Part shown: positions 24,201 through 36,210 of the stretch, piece after piece
Layout: the number at the start of each line of letters is the position of its first letter
How positions within the stretch are numbered: position 1 is the stretch's first letter
Source: Setophaga petechia
Lineage: Eukaryota > Chordata > Aves > Passeriformes > Parulidae
Direction: 5' to 3'
Assembly: GCA_024362935.1 (NCBI GenBank)
Contig: JANCRA010000033.1
Span: forward strand, 5,103,001-5,167,000
Length of the DNA stretch: 64,000 nucleotides
The notes under the pieces: model-generated
Database searches by the model: none
What the model saw: the letters and a program-made list of their open reading frames with translations, nothing else
What the model was told of the DNA's origin: nothing
Made by a program: the position numbers and the translations under genes

Positions 24201-27200
24201 GATGTTCCTTCCTCTGGGCCAGCAGCAGGGGTCTGTTGCTTGTTCCTAATTACACTTTTCATTAGCTGTGTATTATTTCTCATTAATGAAACAGGATTTA
24301 ATAGAAAAATGGCAATACAACTGTCCTGTATGGCAGAGATTAGAAGTGCTACCGGGTTTTTATCTGCTACCAGTAATTTCCAACTGGATATGAAGTTGGT
24401 GGAAGCCAACCAGGGTATGTCATGACTCCATGCCTGAAGAGTATTTATGTGCACATAGCCACAGGGCACAGAATCAACCCCGGGTGAAGTAATCTGTGGG
24501 AGGATGAACTTCCAGGCATTCAAAGAAGTTACAATGACATAGCAGGAGAAGTCCTATTCTCTGAGTCAGGCTTGAGTCAGTTTCCCATTTGCAGCGCTGG
24601 ATGTGTCCCACCTTTCAGACAAGGAGCAAAAGCATGGTCTGTCTGTGTGTCTGTGTGTCTGCAGTTTGCCCCCATGCTCTGTCACACTCAGGGGAGTGTG
24701 TTAGCCCAGCATGGCTCTGGTTTTCACCCTGAGCACACTCACTCTTCCCCCTGGATCCATGGATTCAGCTTGACACAGAGCTCTTGGTCCTCCTGCAGTG
24801 CCGAACAAGAACCAAAGCTCGCCCCAGGAGTAGCTGCACTTTTCTGTTGGGTGAACTGATCTCTGTTGACATGTCAGCTCGTTAAATCTGCAGGGTCCTT
24901 CTGGCTGAAGGCAGGGCTGTGTGGCACATTTAAAGCATGATTTAGTTATTAACAGAAAAGCAGCTGTGCTGCTGTTTGAGCTGTGCAAAGGAAAACACAG
25001 AGCCAGTGATGACCCAGCCCCGAGCGTGCCTAGGAGACAGCACTTAGGTGTGTTTTCCATGTGCCCCAGAATAATACAGAGTTCAGGCTTTAAAAGAAAG
25101 TATTTGGGACCTTGCCAGGTAGACAGACAGCATGAATGAAACACCTGTTCTGGCTTTGGGAGGGTTTTGGAACCATTTGATTACCGGGAAGGTACAGGCT
25201 GACCTTAAAGGGAATTGAATTCTCTGGTGTAGAGTAACATGTCCTGCTGCATTATGGATCTTCTTGATCTCTTGGTGAAAATGTCCATGGCAGACAAAAC
25301 ACAGATGTCTGCTGCTTTTGGTTTTAACTAAACGGTGCTGCTTGGGCATGGCAAATTGACCAGCTCTGTCTCAAAACAGTCTTTTTCAGTTTTGAATAAA
25401 TGTTGAAGGAGGAACACTATAAAGGAAACAAAGATAAAACACATTAAAGTAATTCTTCTGAGAGAGGAAAAATAACTGTTCATTCCAGATGCCTCCTAAT
25501 CTGGTTCTTGCCAATCCTCCTTGGTACTTGGCAGTTTTAGGGGGCTGCATTTTCACATGGTGTAATTCAATTCCAAAAAAGATATAAAGAATTGTGTCTT
25601 TCCTAGAGTTGCTTCCCATTGAATCACCTTATCACTCTGGTCTGGTTTGTCCAGTCTTAACTATTTCTGTCAATATGGCAAAACCAGCACCAGGAATACT
25701 TTCATAAAAGCAGACTACAGCAGATGCTAGTGTGATGAGTTGGGTCATCTCTTGTGGCTTTTGGCTTTATGTGTTCATAAGAACCAGTTTGAGAAACCAA
25801 GGCAGATCCTGGTAAATTCCTCATGCCTTCGACAAAACTCTCCAGCCCTTTCCCATTGCAGATTCAAGCTGTGCCCCAGCTCCCCCGATGCAGAAGGGTT
25901 TGAAAAGCTGTAATTGAGCTGTCAGTTTGAAGAACAAACAGGGGAAATGTACCTTAGGTCTCTGTTTGGGGCTGTTTGCAGAACTGTCTGTATGTGCATG
26001 TGTGGGGGTCTGTGTGAACAGCAGGGGAGCTCCTTTCTGAGCCTCTGTGAACTCAGCAAACCCCTGCAAACCTCACATGGGACCTGCTGATGCCTTTTGT
26101 GGCTTTGTTTTACAACCTTCTCAGGTAGAGCCGGTGGAGACTCTAAAATTATAAAGCTGGAGATGTGCTTGAAGGATATTGATTGCACTTCTGGATTGTG
26201 TTAGTCAACTCCAGCTCACGCAGAATTAGTTCTTAGCTCCTGGTAGCTGCTCCTGACACACTTGAGCCAAGGCACAACACCCTTATAAATGGTGTGGAGT
26301 TCTGGGGACAGCACAGAGCACAGCTCAGGAAACACTTTCCTTCACACAGCCTGCTGCAGGGTAGCAGGAAAGTGATTAAATCTTCCCTGAGATAACGTGT
26401 TCCTGACCCTACACCATACAAAAACCATGTGCTCACTCATTTCTCTTGGCTCAAGCCCTGCTCTCAGTGATGGCTCTGGCTGTGGTGGTGCCTTGGTAGG
26501 AAATTCTGCAAGGAAATGGGTTCTTTTTCCATTGGCCATATGTTGTTTTTCCTGGAGTGAAAGAACTCCTTACATTTCTCTGTGTAATAGACAAGCTAAA
26601 ACCAGAGAATTTATTCACAGGAAGCAGAATGTGTCTGTGTCACTGCTGAATTACTCGCTCCTGGCTGTGGGATGCTTCCCTGTGCTCCTGCTGTAGGTTA
26701 AAGGCTCTGTACAGACAGGAAAACTCTCACTTTTAACTTGCAGAATCTTTGCTCAGATTTAGGAACTGAGTTCCCTCGTCGAGATAAATTGTTTGGAGCC
26801 CATACATTGAATTTGTTCTCAGATTTCTTTTAAGCTCTTCCTGTCCCTCCATGCCCCCAAACCCCTTCTGCCACTCTACAGCTTGCCTGAAGAAAGAGCT
26901 TGTGGTTTCTGGTGGCAGCTTTGGGCAAGCTCCTCATGGTCCTGCAGTTTTTAGGGAGGCAAAAGTAAAACCCTCAGTGGAACTGGGATGCCTTTAGCGG
27001 GCGCAGATGGATAACAGCATGGCTGAGGTCGTGTTACTACATGCAGGCTCACAGAAGATTGGGGCAGGAATGCTACAGGCTGGATTCTTTTTTTCCAATT
27101 CTCTCTGCATTCACTGGTCGTGGTTTGGGTTTAAAATGAAAAGTCTCTTCTGCTTCAACACCTCTAATTTGAGAGCATGTCACTGTGACCAGCTTTGTGA

Positions 27201-28329
27201 GGCCGAGCCAAGAAGCACCAGTGCGAGGCTCAAGAAACCAGTAAAATTCAAAGAGGGATCAGAGCAGTAAAGGAATGGCAAATGTCCAGGGATGTTGAAA
27301 TTTATGCTTAGAAAAAGCTCTTAAATGGAAGAAAGGCTTCACTACTCAAACTCACTTCTAGCTGTTGTAAATCAGGCAACATCTTTTCTGGGAGCAGAGT
27401 ATTCCTCAGCCTCCCATGGGGATTTTCACTGGAAATGTTTGCTCTGGTGACTCTCAGGTGAGGTGTTAGACCAGATGGGACTCGTGTCCAGTTCAAACTT
27501 GTAAATATGACTTTTTTTTCTTGAGTGTGGCTGAAAAGAGATGGCATCAGGGAGGGAGTTTAAGTAAAGTCGTTAACCTCAACTTCTTGGTTAACCTCTA
27601 AATTGAATGTTTAGCAATGTTAGAAACCCTCTTTCTTCTTGTGCTGGATAAAGACCTTCAGAATGCCCTGTCTGTAAAGTATTTCTATTGCTTCTTGGAA
27701 AACTTCAGATCCCCTCAGTTATAGGTAGCCTAAGTATGATTTCAGTCTTCAAAGTGTCTTTGACTGTGCAGTCAACAGGAGGCCAGTTCAGACTGCAGAA
27801 GGGTCATTTTTTCTGCGTGGTGCTCTTGAGTCTGTGCCACAAAACCCACGTGCTAACTGTGATTTCACTTTCCTTAATTGCATTTTGGAAGGGAGATTAA
27901 TTATATTACCACTAGAGGGATTACAGTTATTAGACTGGCCCAAGTGTTTTGCCCTGAAACTCTTGTGGGGGTGGGAGAAAGTTATTTTCCTAATCTGTGC
28001 CCTGCTTTCCTTGTTAACTCTTTTGACGTATTTACAGGTGCCATGGGGTGTAAGTAGCTAATTAAATATGGCATTTGATAAAGTCGAAGGAAGTTTTAAT
28101 TCCTGTCCTGTGGAGTATTGGTCTCCCCCACATAAACATGTTAGTTAACGATTACTGCAGAGCAGAAGTATTTTCAAAGGTGGCTGTTCCCAGCGGAACC
28201 TACTCATTTTCAAGCACGGTTTAAAGGGCAAAGACTGTCTGTTCTCTTGATAAGAATTTGTTTTTAAAGGTTCTATTTAGCTTTTAAAGGCTACATTCAT
28301 CCGCTTGGAGATAAGATCTTGCATTAAGT
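15285..28329. other. Intergenic sequence upstream of LAMA5, no gene recognised
   Basis: About 13 kb without a supported exon, RNA gene or CpG island. Open frames are of chance length and lack family motifs. Small features are a T-rich tract near 17330-17400, an A-rich run at 17822-17848, an A run at 23720-23735 and a two-copy repeat at 22756-22844. Some stretches look like possible conserved regulatory DNA because they are AT-rich with clustered TAATTA-type homeodomain cores and no repeat signature (20955-21260, 24240-24420, 27850-28080). That impression cannot be tested from one sequence. Confidence 0.5.
22756..22844. repeat. 44/45-bp direct repeat, two copies
   Basis: Copy one is 22756-22800 and copy two 22801-22844. 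Both begin GGGATGGAGGGAGCC and end in AGGGCTGGGGC; they differ by one G insertion and a final base. Confidence 0.85.
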
Positions 28330-28630
28330 GGGGAAACCGGGGGAAAGGTCTCCAAAGAGACGGGCGAGCAGGAAGGGGTTAAAAGATGCCTGAAAGCGCT
28401 TTAGGAAATCTTTCTGACTGAATGGGTTTGGCGGCCGTGCTTCAGTGCTTCCTCACCATGTGGAACCGGGCACCTCTCACCGCCCTGGCTCCCAAATCCT
28501 GATGTCATGACAATGTGATCCCCGGGAAACAGCTGGCACTGGGTGCTCCCGATGGCGTGGGGCAGGAAAGGAATGGCAGAAATGGCAAATCCTCCCTCTC
28601 CCGATGCTCGGAGCCAGCAGAATTCCCGAG
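28330..28630. promoter_or_regulatory. Small CpG-rich patch 2 kb upstream of the LAMA5 start codon
   Basis: A hand count gives about 14 CpG dinucleotides in 310 bp, well above the surrounding intergenic sequence, with GC content a little under 60 percent. It contains three AACCGG-type cores (near 28335, 28463 and in variant form near 28521). It could be an upstream enhancer, a minor promoter or the outer shore of the main CpG island. Function is inference. Confidence 0.35.
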
Positions 28631-28689
28631 CAGCACCTGGCTGGAGGGCTGGCAGTGCCCCACTGCCTGCAGAACCCTGGGGAAACCTG

Positions 28690-28771
28690 ACAATAAATCC
28701 ATATATACACTTATATCCATTTAAACACTTAAATCCATATATCCACTTATATCCATGGTGGATATAAGAGG

Positions 28772-28802
<31 letters not shown>

Positions 28803-28898
28803 AATATATTAAAAATAAATAAATAAATAAATAAAAATATATATATCCACTTATATCCGTGGTGGATATAAGAGGATATATAAAAATATAAATATATA

Positions 28899-28939
<41 letters not shown>

Positions 28940-29001
28940 AAATCCATATATCCACTTATATCCGTGATGGATATAAGAGGATATATAAAAATATAAATAT
29001 A

Positions 29002-29040
<39 letters not shown>

Positions 29041-29430
29041 AAATCCATATATCCACTTATATCCGTGGTGGATATAAGAGGATATAAGAGGATATATAAA
29101 AAATATAAATATATATAAATAAATAAATAAATTTTAAAATTTTAAAATTATAAATAAATAAATAAATAAATTTTAAAAATCCATATATCCACTTTTATCC
29201 GTGGTGGATATAAGAGGATATATATAAATATATATATAAATATATATAAAAATAAATAAATTAAAATATGTATAAAAATCTATATACACACTTATATCCA
29301 TGGTGGATATAAGTGGATATATTAAAAAAAGGATATAAATATATATAAATATTATATATATATAAATCCATATATACACTTATATCCATTTATACACTTA
29401 AATCCATATATACACTTATATCCATGGTGC
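28690..29430. repeat. Tandem hairpin array with AAAT/TA spacers
   Basis: Six near-identical imperfect palindromes lie in direct order at about 28743, 28848, 28952, 29053, 29189 and 29288. Each has CTTATATCC and GGATATAAG arms around a 5-base centre (ATGGT, GTGGT or GTGAT); the fifth copy carries a mismatch. Spacing is roughly 100-136 bp. Spacers are runs of AAAT and TA. Partial copies flank the array on both sides (28700-28740 and 29370-29427). All long frames here are repeat artefacts. Confidence 0.92.
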
Positions 29431-30189
29431 TCCACATACAGCAAGAGGGATTATTCAAAAGCCCCCAGAAGTGCTGAAATCAGTGTAATTGCACAGCCCG
29501 GCTGGTGCACACCATGTGGAAATTCAGTTTGTGGAGCTATATATTTGAGCCACACGCATCACAATGGGGGCTTTTTGTTTGTTTGTTTTCTTTTTAAAGC
29601 TTTTCATACTTAAGACAGCAGCTTTTCCAAGAGGACTGGTACCTCCTAGGCTGTCCACAGAAAAGAGGAAACAAAGAGGACGATGTGATGCAAGGAGCAA
29701 ATGCCCAGCAGCAGCCTGTGAAGATCTGGACACGCTTTAGAGCTTGTTTTGCTTCCTGTGGGGTTCAAATACCGCAGCAATCCAACTGTTTGGAGTCCAG
29801 ACCTGGTCTCTTGGTATGTCCTGCTTTAAAGATGCAGTCTTGTCCAGTTCAGGCACATTTCGTGCGTATTATTTAATTATTGGATTTTAAAACAGTCTGT
29901 GTTTCTCAGAAAATCAAAGCAGTGGTTTGATGAGTTAATTTATGTGTTGCTCTGTGTTGATGTTCAGGTTTTTATCTGTAAAATGTCTTCCCCCCCAGCA
30001 GAATAAAGAGCTGACAGTGCATGTGTCACACCGTGAAGGGATTGTCCGTGGGCAGCCAGGGGATGGGAGAAAGTCGGGTTATCGCTGAGCTGCTTCCTTC
30101 CCCCTTAGGTGAGAAGGTAAAGTCATTTCCCCAAAGCCATCCTTTCCGGGGAAAGTGGAAGTAAAATTTTCATTGTCCAGATTAAATGA
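29431..30189. other. Proximal upstream flank of LAMA5
   Basis: No exon was recognised. CpG dinucleotides start to rise after about 30010, marking the shore of the promoter island. The short plus-strand frame at 29685-29876 shows no recognisable family. Confidence 0.45.
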
Positions 30190-30422
30190 GAACCCACAGC
30201 GTACCTCGAGGAGCGCGAGTTGGGCTCGGTAAAGCCTTCCGCTGTTTTGTTAATTAGTAATCGAGTTTTTCCTGCAGATAACCCGATCTATCGGTTAATG
30301 GAGTTTACCGTACTAAAACCCCAGCGAGCCGCCGCGGGCAGCGCAGCCCCGCAGACACAATGGGCACATTGTTCCCTGGGGAGGGGGCGGCATCATTCAC
30401 CCCACTCCTCCGGGGCCGGGGG

Positions 30423-30562
30423 TTTGCAAAGGGTTAACCGGGACGCGGGGCCGGGGGTTCCCGGGGCGGTGAAGGGTTAAGCGGGAGTTCCCGGGGCGGT
30501 GAAGGGTTAAGCGGGGCGGCGGGGCCGGGGGTTCCCGTGAAGGGTTAAGCGGGGCGGCGGGG
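30423..30562. repeat. 30-bp tandem repeat in the LAMA5 core promoter
   Basis: Two perfect-length copies at 30457-30486 and 30487-30516 begin GTTCCCGGGGCGG and contain GAAGGGTTAAGC. A third copy at 30531-30562 lacks six bases, and a partial degenerate copy precedes at 30423-30456. GGGTTAA occurs four times, at 30431, 30474, 30504 and 30542. Each unit also carries a GGGGCGG GC box, so copy number could alter the count of Sp1-type sites. Confidence 0.88.
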
Positions 30563-30685
30563 CTGCCCGGCCCCTCCCCGCAGCCGGGGCTGAAGTAGCG
30601 CGGCGGCGGCGGAGAGGGGCAGAGCCGAGCGGAGCGGGGCCAGCGGAGCCGGTGCCGCAGCGCTGCCCGGCCCCGCCGACAGAAG

Positions 30686-30970
30686 ATGGCGAAGGCGGCG
30701 GAGCGGGGCGGTGCGCGGCTCCTGCTGTCCCTGCTGCCCTTGCTGTCGCTGCCCGCCGCCGCCCGGCCGCCCGCCTCCTTCCCCAGCGATGTGAACGGGC
30801 ACAGCCTCCACCCGCCCTACTTCAACCTGGCCGAGGGCACCCGCATCTCCGCCACCGCCACCTGCGGCGAGGAGCCGGCGGGCGCGGGCAGCCGGCGCGC
30901 CGTGGAGGATCTGTACTGCAAGCTGGTGGGGGGCCCGGTGGCCGGGGGGGACCCCAACCAGACCATCCAG
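30686..30970 (+). CDS. LAMA5: Laminin subunit alpha-5, exon 1 coding part (residues 1-95)
   Basis: This exon encodes the amino terminus of the laminin alpha-5 chain, a secreted subunit of basement-membrane laminins 511 and 521. Residues 1-26 form a signal peptide: a charged start, then a Leu-rich core at 12-22, with likely cleavage after Ala26. The LN (laminin N-terminal) domain, which drives network assembly, begins at about residue 40 with [12 protein letters not shown]. Later come [19 protein letters not shown] (75-93), a hallmark of alpha-5 that I recognise from mammalian LAMA5. Cys60 and Cys78 are LN cysteines and Asn91 (NQT) is a glycosylation sequon. The ATG sits in a good context (AAGATGG), and an in-frame TAG at 30596-30598 excludes a longer reading frame from upstream. 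The exon ends CAG|GTACGG in phase 0. Alpha-3 is less likely given the GGPVAGGD stretch. Confidence 0.95.
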
Positions 30971-33900
30971 GTACGGGCGGGCCGGGGATGAGGGCACGGA
31001 GCCCCCTTTGTGCGCGCCGGTGCCGCCGCCGAGGGCAGCGGGGCTGGGCGGGCAGGGCCCCGCTCCCCGCGGGTGTTCGCACGCATCCCCCGGGCGGAGC
31101 GGCCGCGACTGGGTCGGGGCTGGGGGCTCAGGGAGCGCTGGTCCCACGGCATCCATCCCCCGGAGCAGCGGGGCTGGGGGCACGCACGTGTTCGGGCTCT
31201 CTCCCAGCCTTGCCGGGAGTTCCTCGCATGGAGCGCGGCTCGCTGGGCTCTCGGGGCGTTCTTTTTAAAGTTCTTTGTGTTTATAAAATCCCGGGCAAAC
31301 CAGCACCTAAATTCCACTTGGTAGTCAGGGGATCGTTAGGGTGAATGTGATAGTGATTACTTAGACGCGTCTCGAACTGATAATATTTACATTGATGTGT
31401 TTTAACTCCATGTGTTCGGTGGGGTGAGCAGAGGGGAAAGTTACAAGAGTGGATTTTACAAGCCAGTGTCAGGTGATTTATCTCAGGGGTCCCATTTTAA
31501 GCTGCCCAGAGGGAACTTGCAGCCAGGAATGTGGACGGTAAAAGCTGCAGTGCAGTGAAACAGCCATGGCTCCCTTGAAGGGAGGAAAGAACAGTTGTAA
31601 AGGGGCTTGTAAAACACCGGGTTTAGTTGCAGGAACTCCAGACCCAGTGTCCCCCCGAGGGCAGCCCAAGCCGGGAAGAGCAGCTTTGATTTGAAATGCT
31701 CCTGCAGCCTGAAGCCAGCCATGGAGCCACCAGCTGCTGCTGCTCGGTGTTTTCTGCTTGTGAGAGCCGTGGTGCCGCTCACCTGTTGCAGTGGTGTTAT
31801 CCCTGTTGTACATAACAAGGACGAGCAAAGGGAAATGTCAGTTTCTCTGACCAAGCCTTTCTCAGCCTTTCGGTGGGGGTGGCTTTGTTACAAGATCATC
31901 TCTGAAGCATTTTTCTCATTCTGGCCCACATTCTCCTGAGTTAGTGCTGCACTAGGAATTTTCCAGCCATTGTGTGGTTGTGACACGGAATTTTGCTGTC
32001 TGTGTGGTATAAATGGTTGAAGATGTCACTGGATGGCAAAAACCTGACGTATCCTCCTGCGAGCTCTGCCACCTTTTAAAGCCATGTCTCACTTCACTGT
32101 ACTGTAAAATAGAATAAGTTTTGCCTGAAGTCCCAGTAGCAGGAGGCTTACAGGGACCTCCACGTAGTAATTGTGCCTCCAGTGAGGCAGAGGAGTAAGG
32201 AAAAGTGAAGAAGCAACTGCTGCTGTGTGGACTTGCAGACAAATATGTGAACGATGTGCCAAGCAAAACGGGGAGGATAAGGCTGCCTGCAGAAGCTGGC
32301 AAATGTGGGTGTGCATTTATCACTCCACGTGTGTCCATCTGTGCTCTGGCCACCCTGCTAGCTCAGCATGACACACAGCGTTAAGGATGCTGCTGACTGA
32401 AATGAACCCTTCAGGCTGTCCCAGCTCTGGGGGCAGCTCCAGCATCCCCCCAGTGCCAAACACAGCTCCTGAGCTCTGGAATTCTGCAGCCACCCTCTCC
32501 TGTCCCCTGTGCAGCTCTGGCACAGGGGGGCTTTGATCTGAGCACCACTTCCCGGGCCAGCGGGCTTCACTCAGTCTGAAAGCTTTAGAAAATTCCTTTT
32601 GTGGTGGCTCCTTTCCATGACCACAGGCAGCACCTGAAAGGGAGGGGAGGGAACAGGAGGCATCAGAGCAGAGGTCAGAGTTCCCAATTCATCCCTTTCA
32701 GGGGTCTTGGCACCCCCCGGTGACTGAAGCGAGGAGGGAGGTGGGAGGGAAGTGTTCAATTTGAGCGGGCTGAAACAACAATAATGAACTCCACATGCAT
32801 GTCCTCACTGCCTGCGTGTCCTGCCAGCCCACAGCCCCTGCCCCCCTCCATTCACCTGCTCATTGCTCTGTGATGTGCTGTGGCATAAGGAGTTGTCATC
32901 AGAAATACTGGAAAATGCCACTTGGGACCTTCCAAGAGCCATCCACATGCTGTGGTGGTGAAGGGACATTTGCTTGGTTAAAGACCTGGGATAAACATTA
33001 ATTTAGTTGTCGAATAAATTAGTTGAGTTAGTTCTCTATTTTCTTCTGGTTTAATTTGACATTATAGAAGGCTTCAGAAAAGGGAGCTCACTGACTTTTA
33101 AGCATGGTCTTAAAATGTCAATAATCATTAAGTTTTCTGAAGCAAACTGCCTTAAAGACACTTGCAGTGGTTTTGGCACAGCTTGTGGGAAGGCTGTAAA
33201 CCTTTTCAAGGAGTTTCCTTTGCTTTATTCAGGGCTTTTTGGCAGAAGGCTGCGTTTCCAACTGCGGGGGGCTTTTCAGTCTGGAAGGATGTGAGGCACA
33301 GCAAGGCTGAGGTGTGCTGAAAGGGACTTGCCCTGGAGGTTTGCTTCCCTTGTCCCATTCACTCCTCATGTGGGTCAGCCCTGCCTGAATGATAATGTCT
33401 CGAGGATAAGGCAGAAGAGAGATCTTAGATTTCTTTTTTTTAAGCTTTGCTGGAGGTGCTGTTTTCCGAGACAGACAAGTCTGCAAAGGCAGAGCTGTGT
33501 GCTCGTGTTCCCCATCCCACCCTGTGCCTGGGGGCTGTTCCAGAGCCAGCAGGGACGGTGTGCTGCTCCTCAGGGTGGGGCAGGGCTGTACATTATTGTT
33601 TCAGATTAGGATTGTAGCAGTGAGGCTGGTTACTGGCATTAATTAAAGCAGTTACAGACCTCAGAATTTAAGAATGTACAATAAATTTGGCTGATTTCAA
33701 GGCAGTGCTGCTTGTGCCTTCCTCAGGAGCCTGTTCACAGCACTGAGCTGCAGCCCTGAGCTGTCCTTGGGGCACTGACCAGAGCTCTGGCCCTCTCACT
33801 CTTCCAGGTGTTGATAACAGATGAAATCTGAATCTGTTTCATCCCTGAGTGTCTCAGAATTATGTGTCACTCTTCAGATACACTGTGGTGTCAGTGACCA

Positions 33901-35041
33901 TTTGTGCTGGTGCCTCTTTATCCCATGTTCTGTCTCTGGTGTTTGGCAGAAGGAGTCTGGCTCAGCCCTCAGTGCTCCAGGTGACCATTGGTGCTGTACC
34001 TCTCTGTAGGTGCCTCTTCTGTGTTTGCACCTATGACAGGGTTGGATTTCAGTGGTTTAACTGGCTGAAAACACAGGTTTGGAACAAGTTGTTGCCCACA
34101 GGAAGGACACATGGTGAGCCAGCCCCTGTCTAACTCTGTGTGAGCAGCTGATCTGCATGGACAGCCCTGGGAGCAGCTTGCAACAGGCACTTTGTCTCAA
34201 ACAGAACTTTTTAGACCCAATTTCCTGCCCTTTTTACCTCATCCCCAGCAGCCCCGTGCTCCCTGTGGCTTTCTGGTAAATCAGGTGAGGGGAGTTGGTG
34301 TTGGGTCAGGGCAGGGCCAGATAAACTGGGACAAAGCCACCTGTGTCCCCTGAGAGAGGGGCCAGCAGGGTGCCCAGCTGGTGTTTATGCTCAGGGGAAA
34401 CTTCAAAGCTCCCAGTGCCCTGAGCAGGATCAGGCCCTGCAGGTCCCTGGAAGCTGCCCCTCATTCAAACCTTCTCCTTATCTCTCTGCAGTTTGCTCTG
34501 ATAGTGGCAGTTTTATGTTCTCTGAGCTGCCCTACAACTCGCTGTATTGCTGAAGCTCTTCCTTTGGCCATACCTTTGTAGTGTCCACACCTCTACTGCT
34601 CTGGCAAGCTGCAGTCTCTGCTAAGCCTGCTGCTCACAATTGCTTTTTAATTAAAATCCTCTTGCTGATGTCAGAACTTCCCTGTAGAGAACCTGACACA
34701 ATGTGCAGGAGCCTGAGCTGCTCTAAAACACAAATAACTGGAAATGATTCTGGTCAGGTTTAGGTTTGGCTCTAATGAAACAACTAATGAGCACCTGGTG
34801 CATCAGAGAGGCTAATCACACTTTGAACAGCAAACCTGCTTCAGCTGTTGGTGTGTTCCCAGCCCAGCAGGCTGCCCAGGGAGGGACCACAGCAGCATTA
34901 TGAATGTGGGGCAGCTGATCCTAATTTTTACTCCCCTCTTACTCAGCTTGAGTTCTTGAGTTGACTGTCTCCCATCAATGTGAAGTCTGGGTTCAAAATG
35001 GTTTTTACATCTGTGGCAAGAATTTAAAGTATGAAAGTACC

Positions 35042-35074
35042 TTTTTTTTAATTTTTTTTTTTTTTTTTTTTTTA
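35042..35074. repeat. Poly-T tract
   Basis: A run of T interrupted by one AA pair, about 33 bp. On the minus strand this reads as an A tail, but no retroposon body was recognised next to it. Confidence 0.85.
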
Positions 35075-36210
35075 TTTATCCCTGTTTTGTAACCTTGCCT
35101 CACTTCCCCCCTCAGTGTTGTGCTGAAATTTCCACACAACCTGTTGCACCGGTTCCCATTAAAGGTTTGAGCTTGGAGAGTTGGGTCAGTTTTATCTGGT
35201 CTGTTCTCCCTCCTGGCTCAAAGCATGTCCAAACCAGCCTTGTGACCTCTCTGTACACTGAGTGCTCCCTGCACCTATGTCAGGCTTACCTGGATGGTTT
35301 CAGCTCTCCTTTTCTTTGGCCTGTGCTTGCCCATCTCTATTTTCACATCTCTGGAGGAATTAATTTAAAAGGGTTTTTGTTCAGGATAAGTTGTGTTGCG
35401 TTATTGTCTGTAAGTAACAAAGCATGTGGTAGTGGGGAATAATGCTGTGAAATCTGTTTCATTTGCACTGAGATTGCTCCAGAGTTTGGAGGACCTGGAA
35501 AATCAGATGCTCTGCTGTGGCCCTGCCTTGCCTCAGCCCTGGCAGGGGCAGGACGGGGATTGCCTGTCTTGAGATCTTGTACCTGGTGCAATATTAACAC
35601 TGGCTGCAGCTGGGGCAGGCAAGGGCAGCATTCCTGCCTGGGGATAACTGTGCCTTTAAAAGGAAAACTGCCTCCAACACAGCTCCCTTCCAGGCTGTTT
35701 GTAGCAGCAATTTAAGTGACACAACAGTGGCTCCACATAACAATTTGCCAGTTTTCAGGGGGCTTTGCAGGTTTCTTTGAGCGTGGGTCAGATTCATTTG
35801 TCCATTAATAAGAGAGAAAGAATTGCCCCTAACAGCTCAGGGCTTTGTCTGATCCTGCTCAGGAGGTGCTGTTGAAGTTGTGGGGTTGTTTTCTCTGGCA
35901 GCGTGTCCATGGAGCTGACAAAGCCACCCCAGGCCACAAAAGCAAGGCAGAGAAGTGGTGGCAGTCCCTGGCCAGCTGACAGCTGGGGCTGTCCCTTTCT
36001 GGCCTTGCATTGCAGCATCAGCAGCAAAAGGAACTTGGCTGCGAGACTGAGCTTGAAAATGCAGCTGAAAGAGCTATATTGTGAGCTGAATAGGTGGGCA
36101 AGAAACACACTGCAGGGAGCTGGGCAGAGCTGCCAGTCTGAGACCATGGAAATGACTGAATGGTTCTGGGCTGGGCAGGGCTGGGTGTGAGTGGCAGCCC
36201 CAGAACAGGA

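Larger units (their letters stand above)
30190..31300 (+). promoter_or_regulatory. LAMA5: LAMA5 CpG-island promoter
   Basis: Dense CpG from about 30190 to 31300 surrounds the first coding exon. No TATA box is evident at a suitable distance. GC boxes such as GGGGGCGG (near 30383) and repeated GGGGCGG are present, so initiation is probably dispersed and Sp1-type, as is usual for TATA-less CpG-island genes. Just upstream, at 30249-30262, lies GTTAATTAGTAATC, an imperfect HNF1- or homeodomain-like site, and GGTTAATG follows near 30292. A CACGTG E-box lies at 31185-31190 in intron 1. The exact transcription start is not visible; a position between about 30560 and 30660 is a guess. Confidence 0.75.

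Noticed and set aside
28721..29379. Frames of FIYLFIYLFIY and YIYIYIY type that resemble membrane proteins
   Set aside because: They are translations of AAAT and TA microsatellites in the hairpin array.
30652..31344. 230-codon plus-strand frame across the CpG island, and a 212-codon minus-strand frame at 30545-31183
   Set aside because: They overlap LAMA5 exon 1 in wrong frames. GC-rich DNA lacks stop codons, and both are Pro/Arg/Ala-rich with no domain motif.
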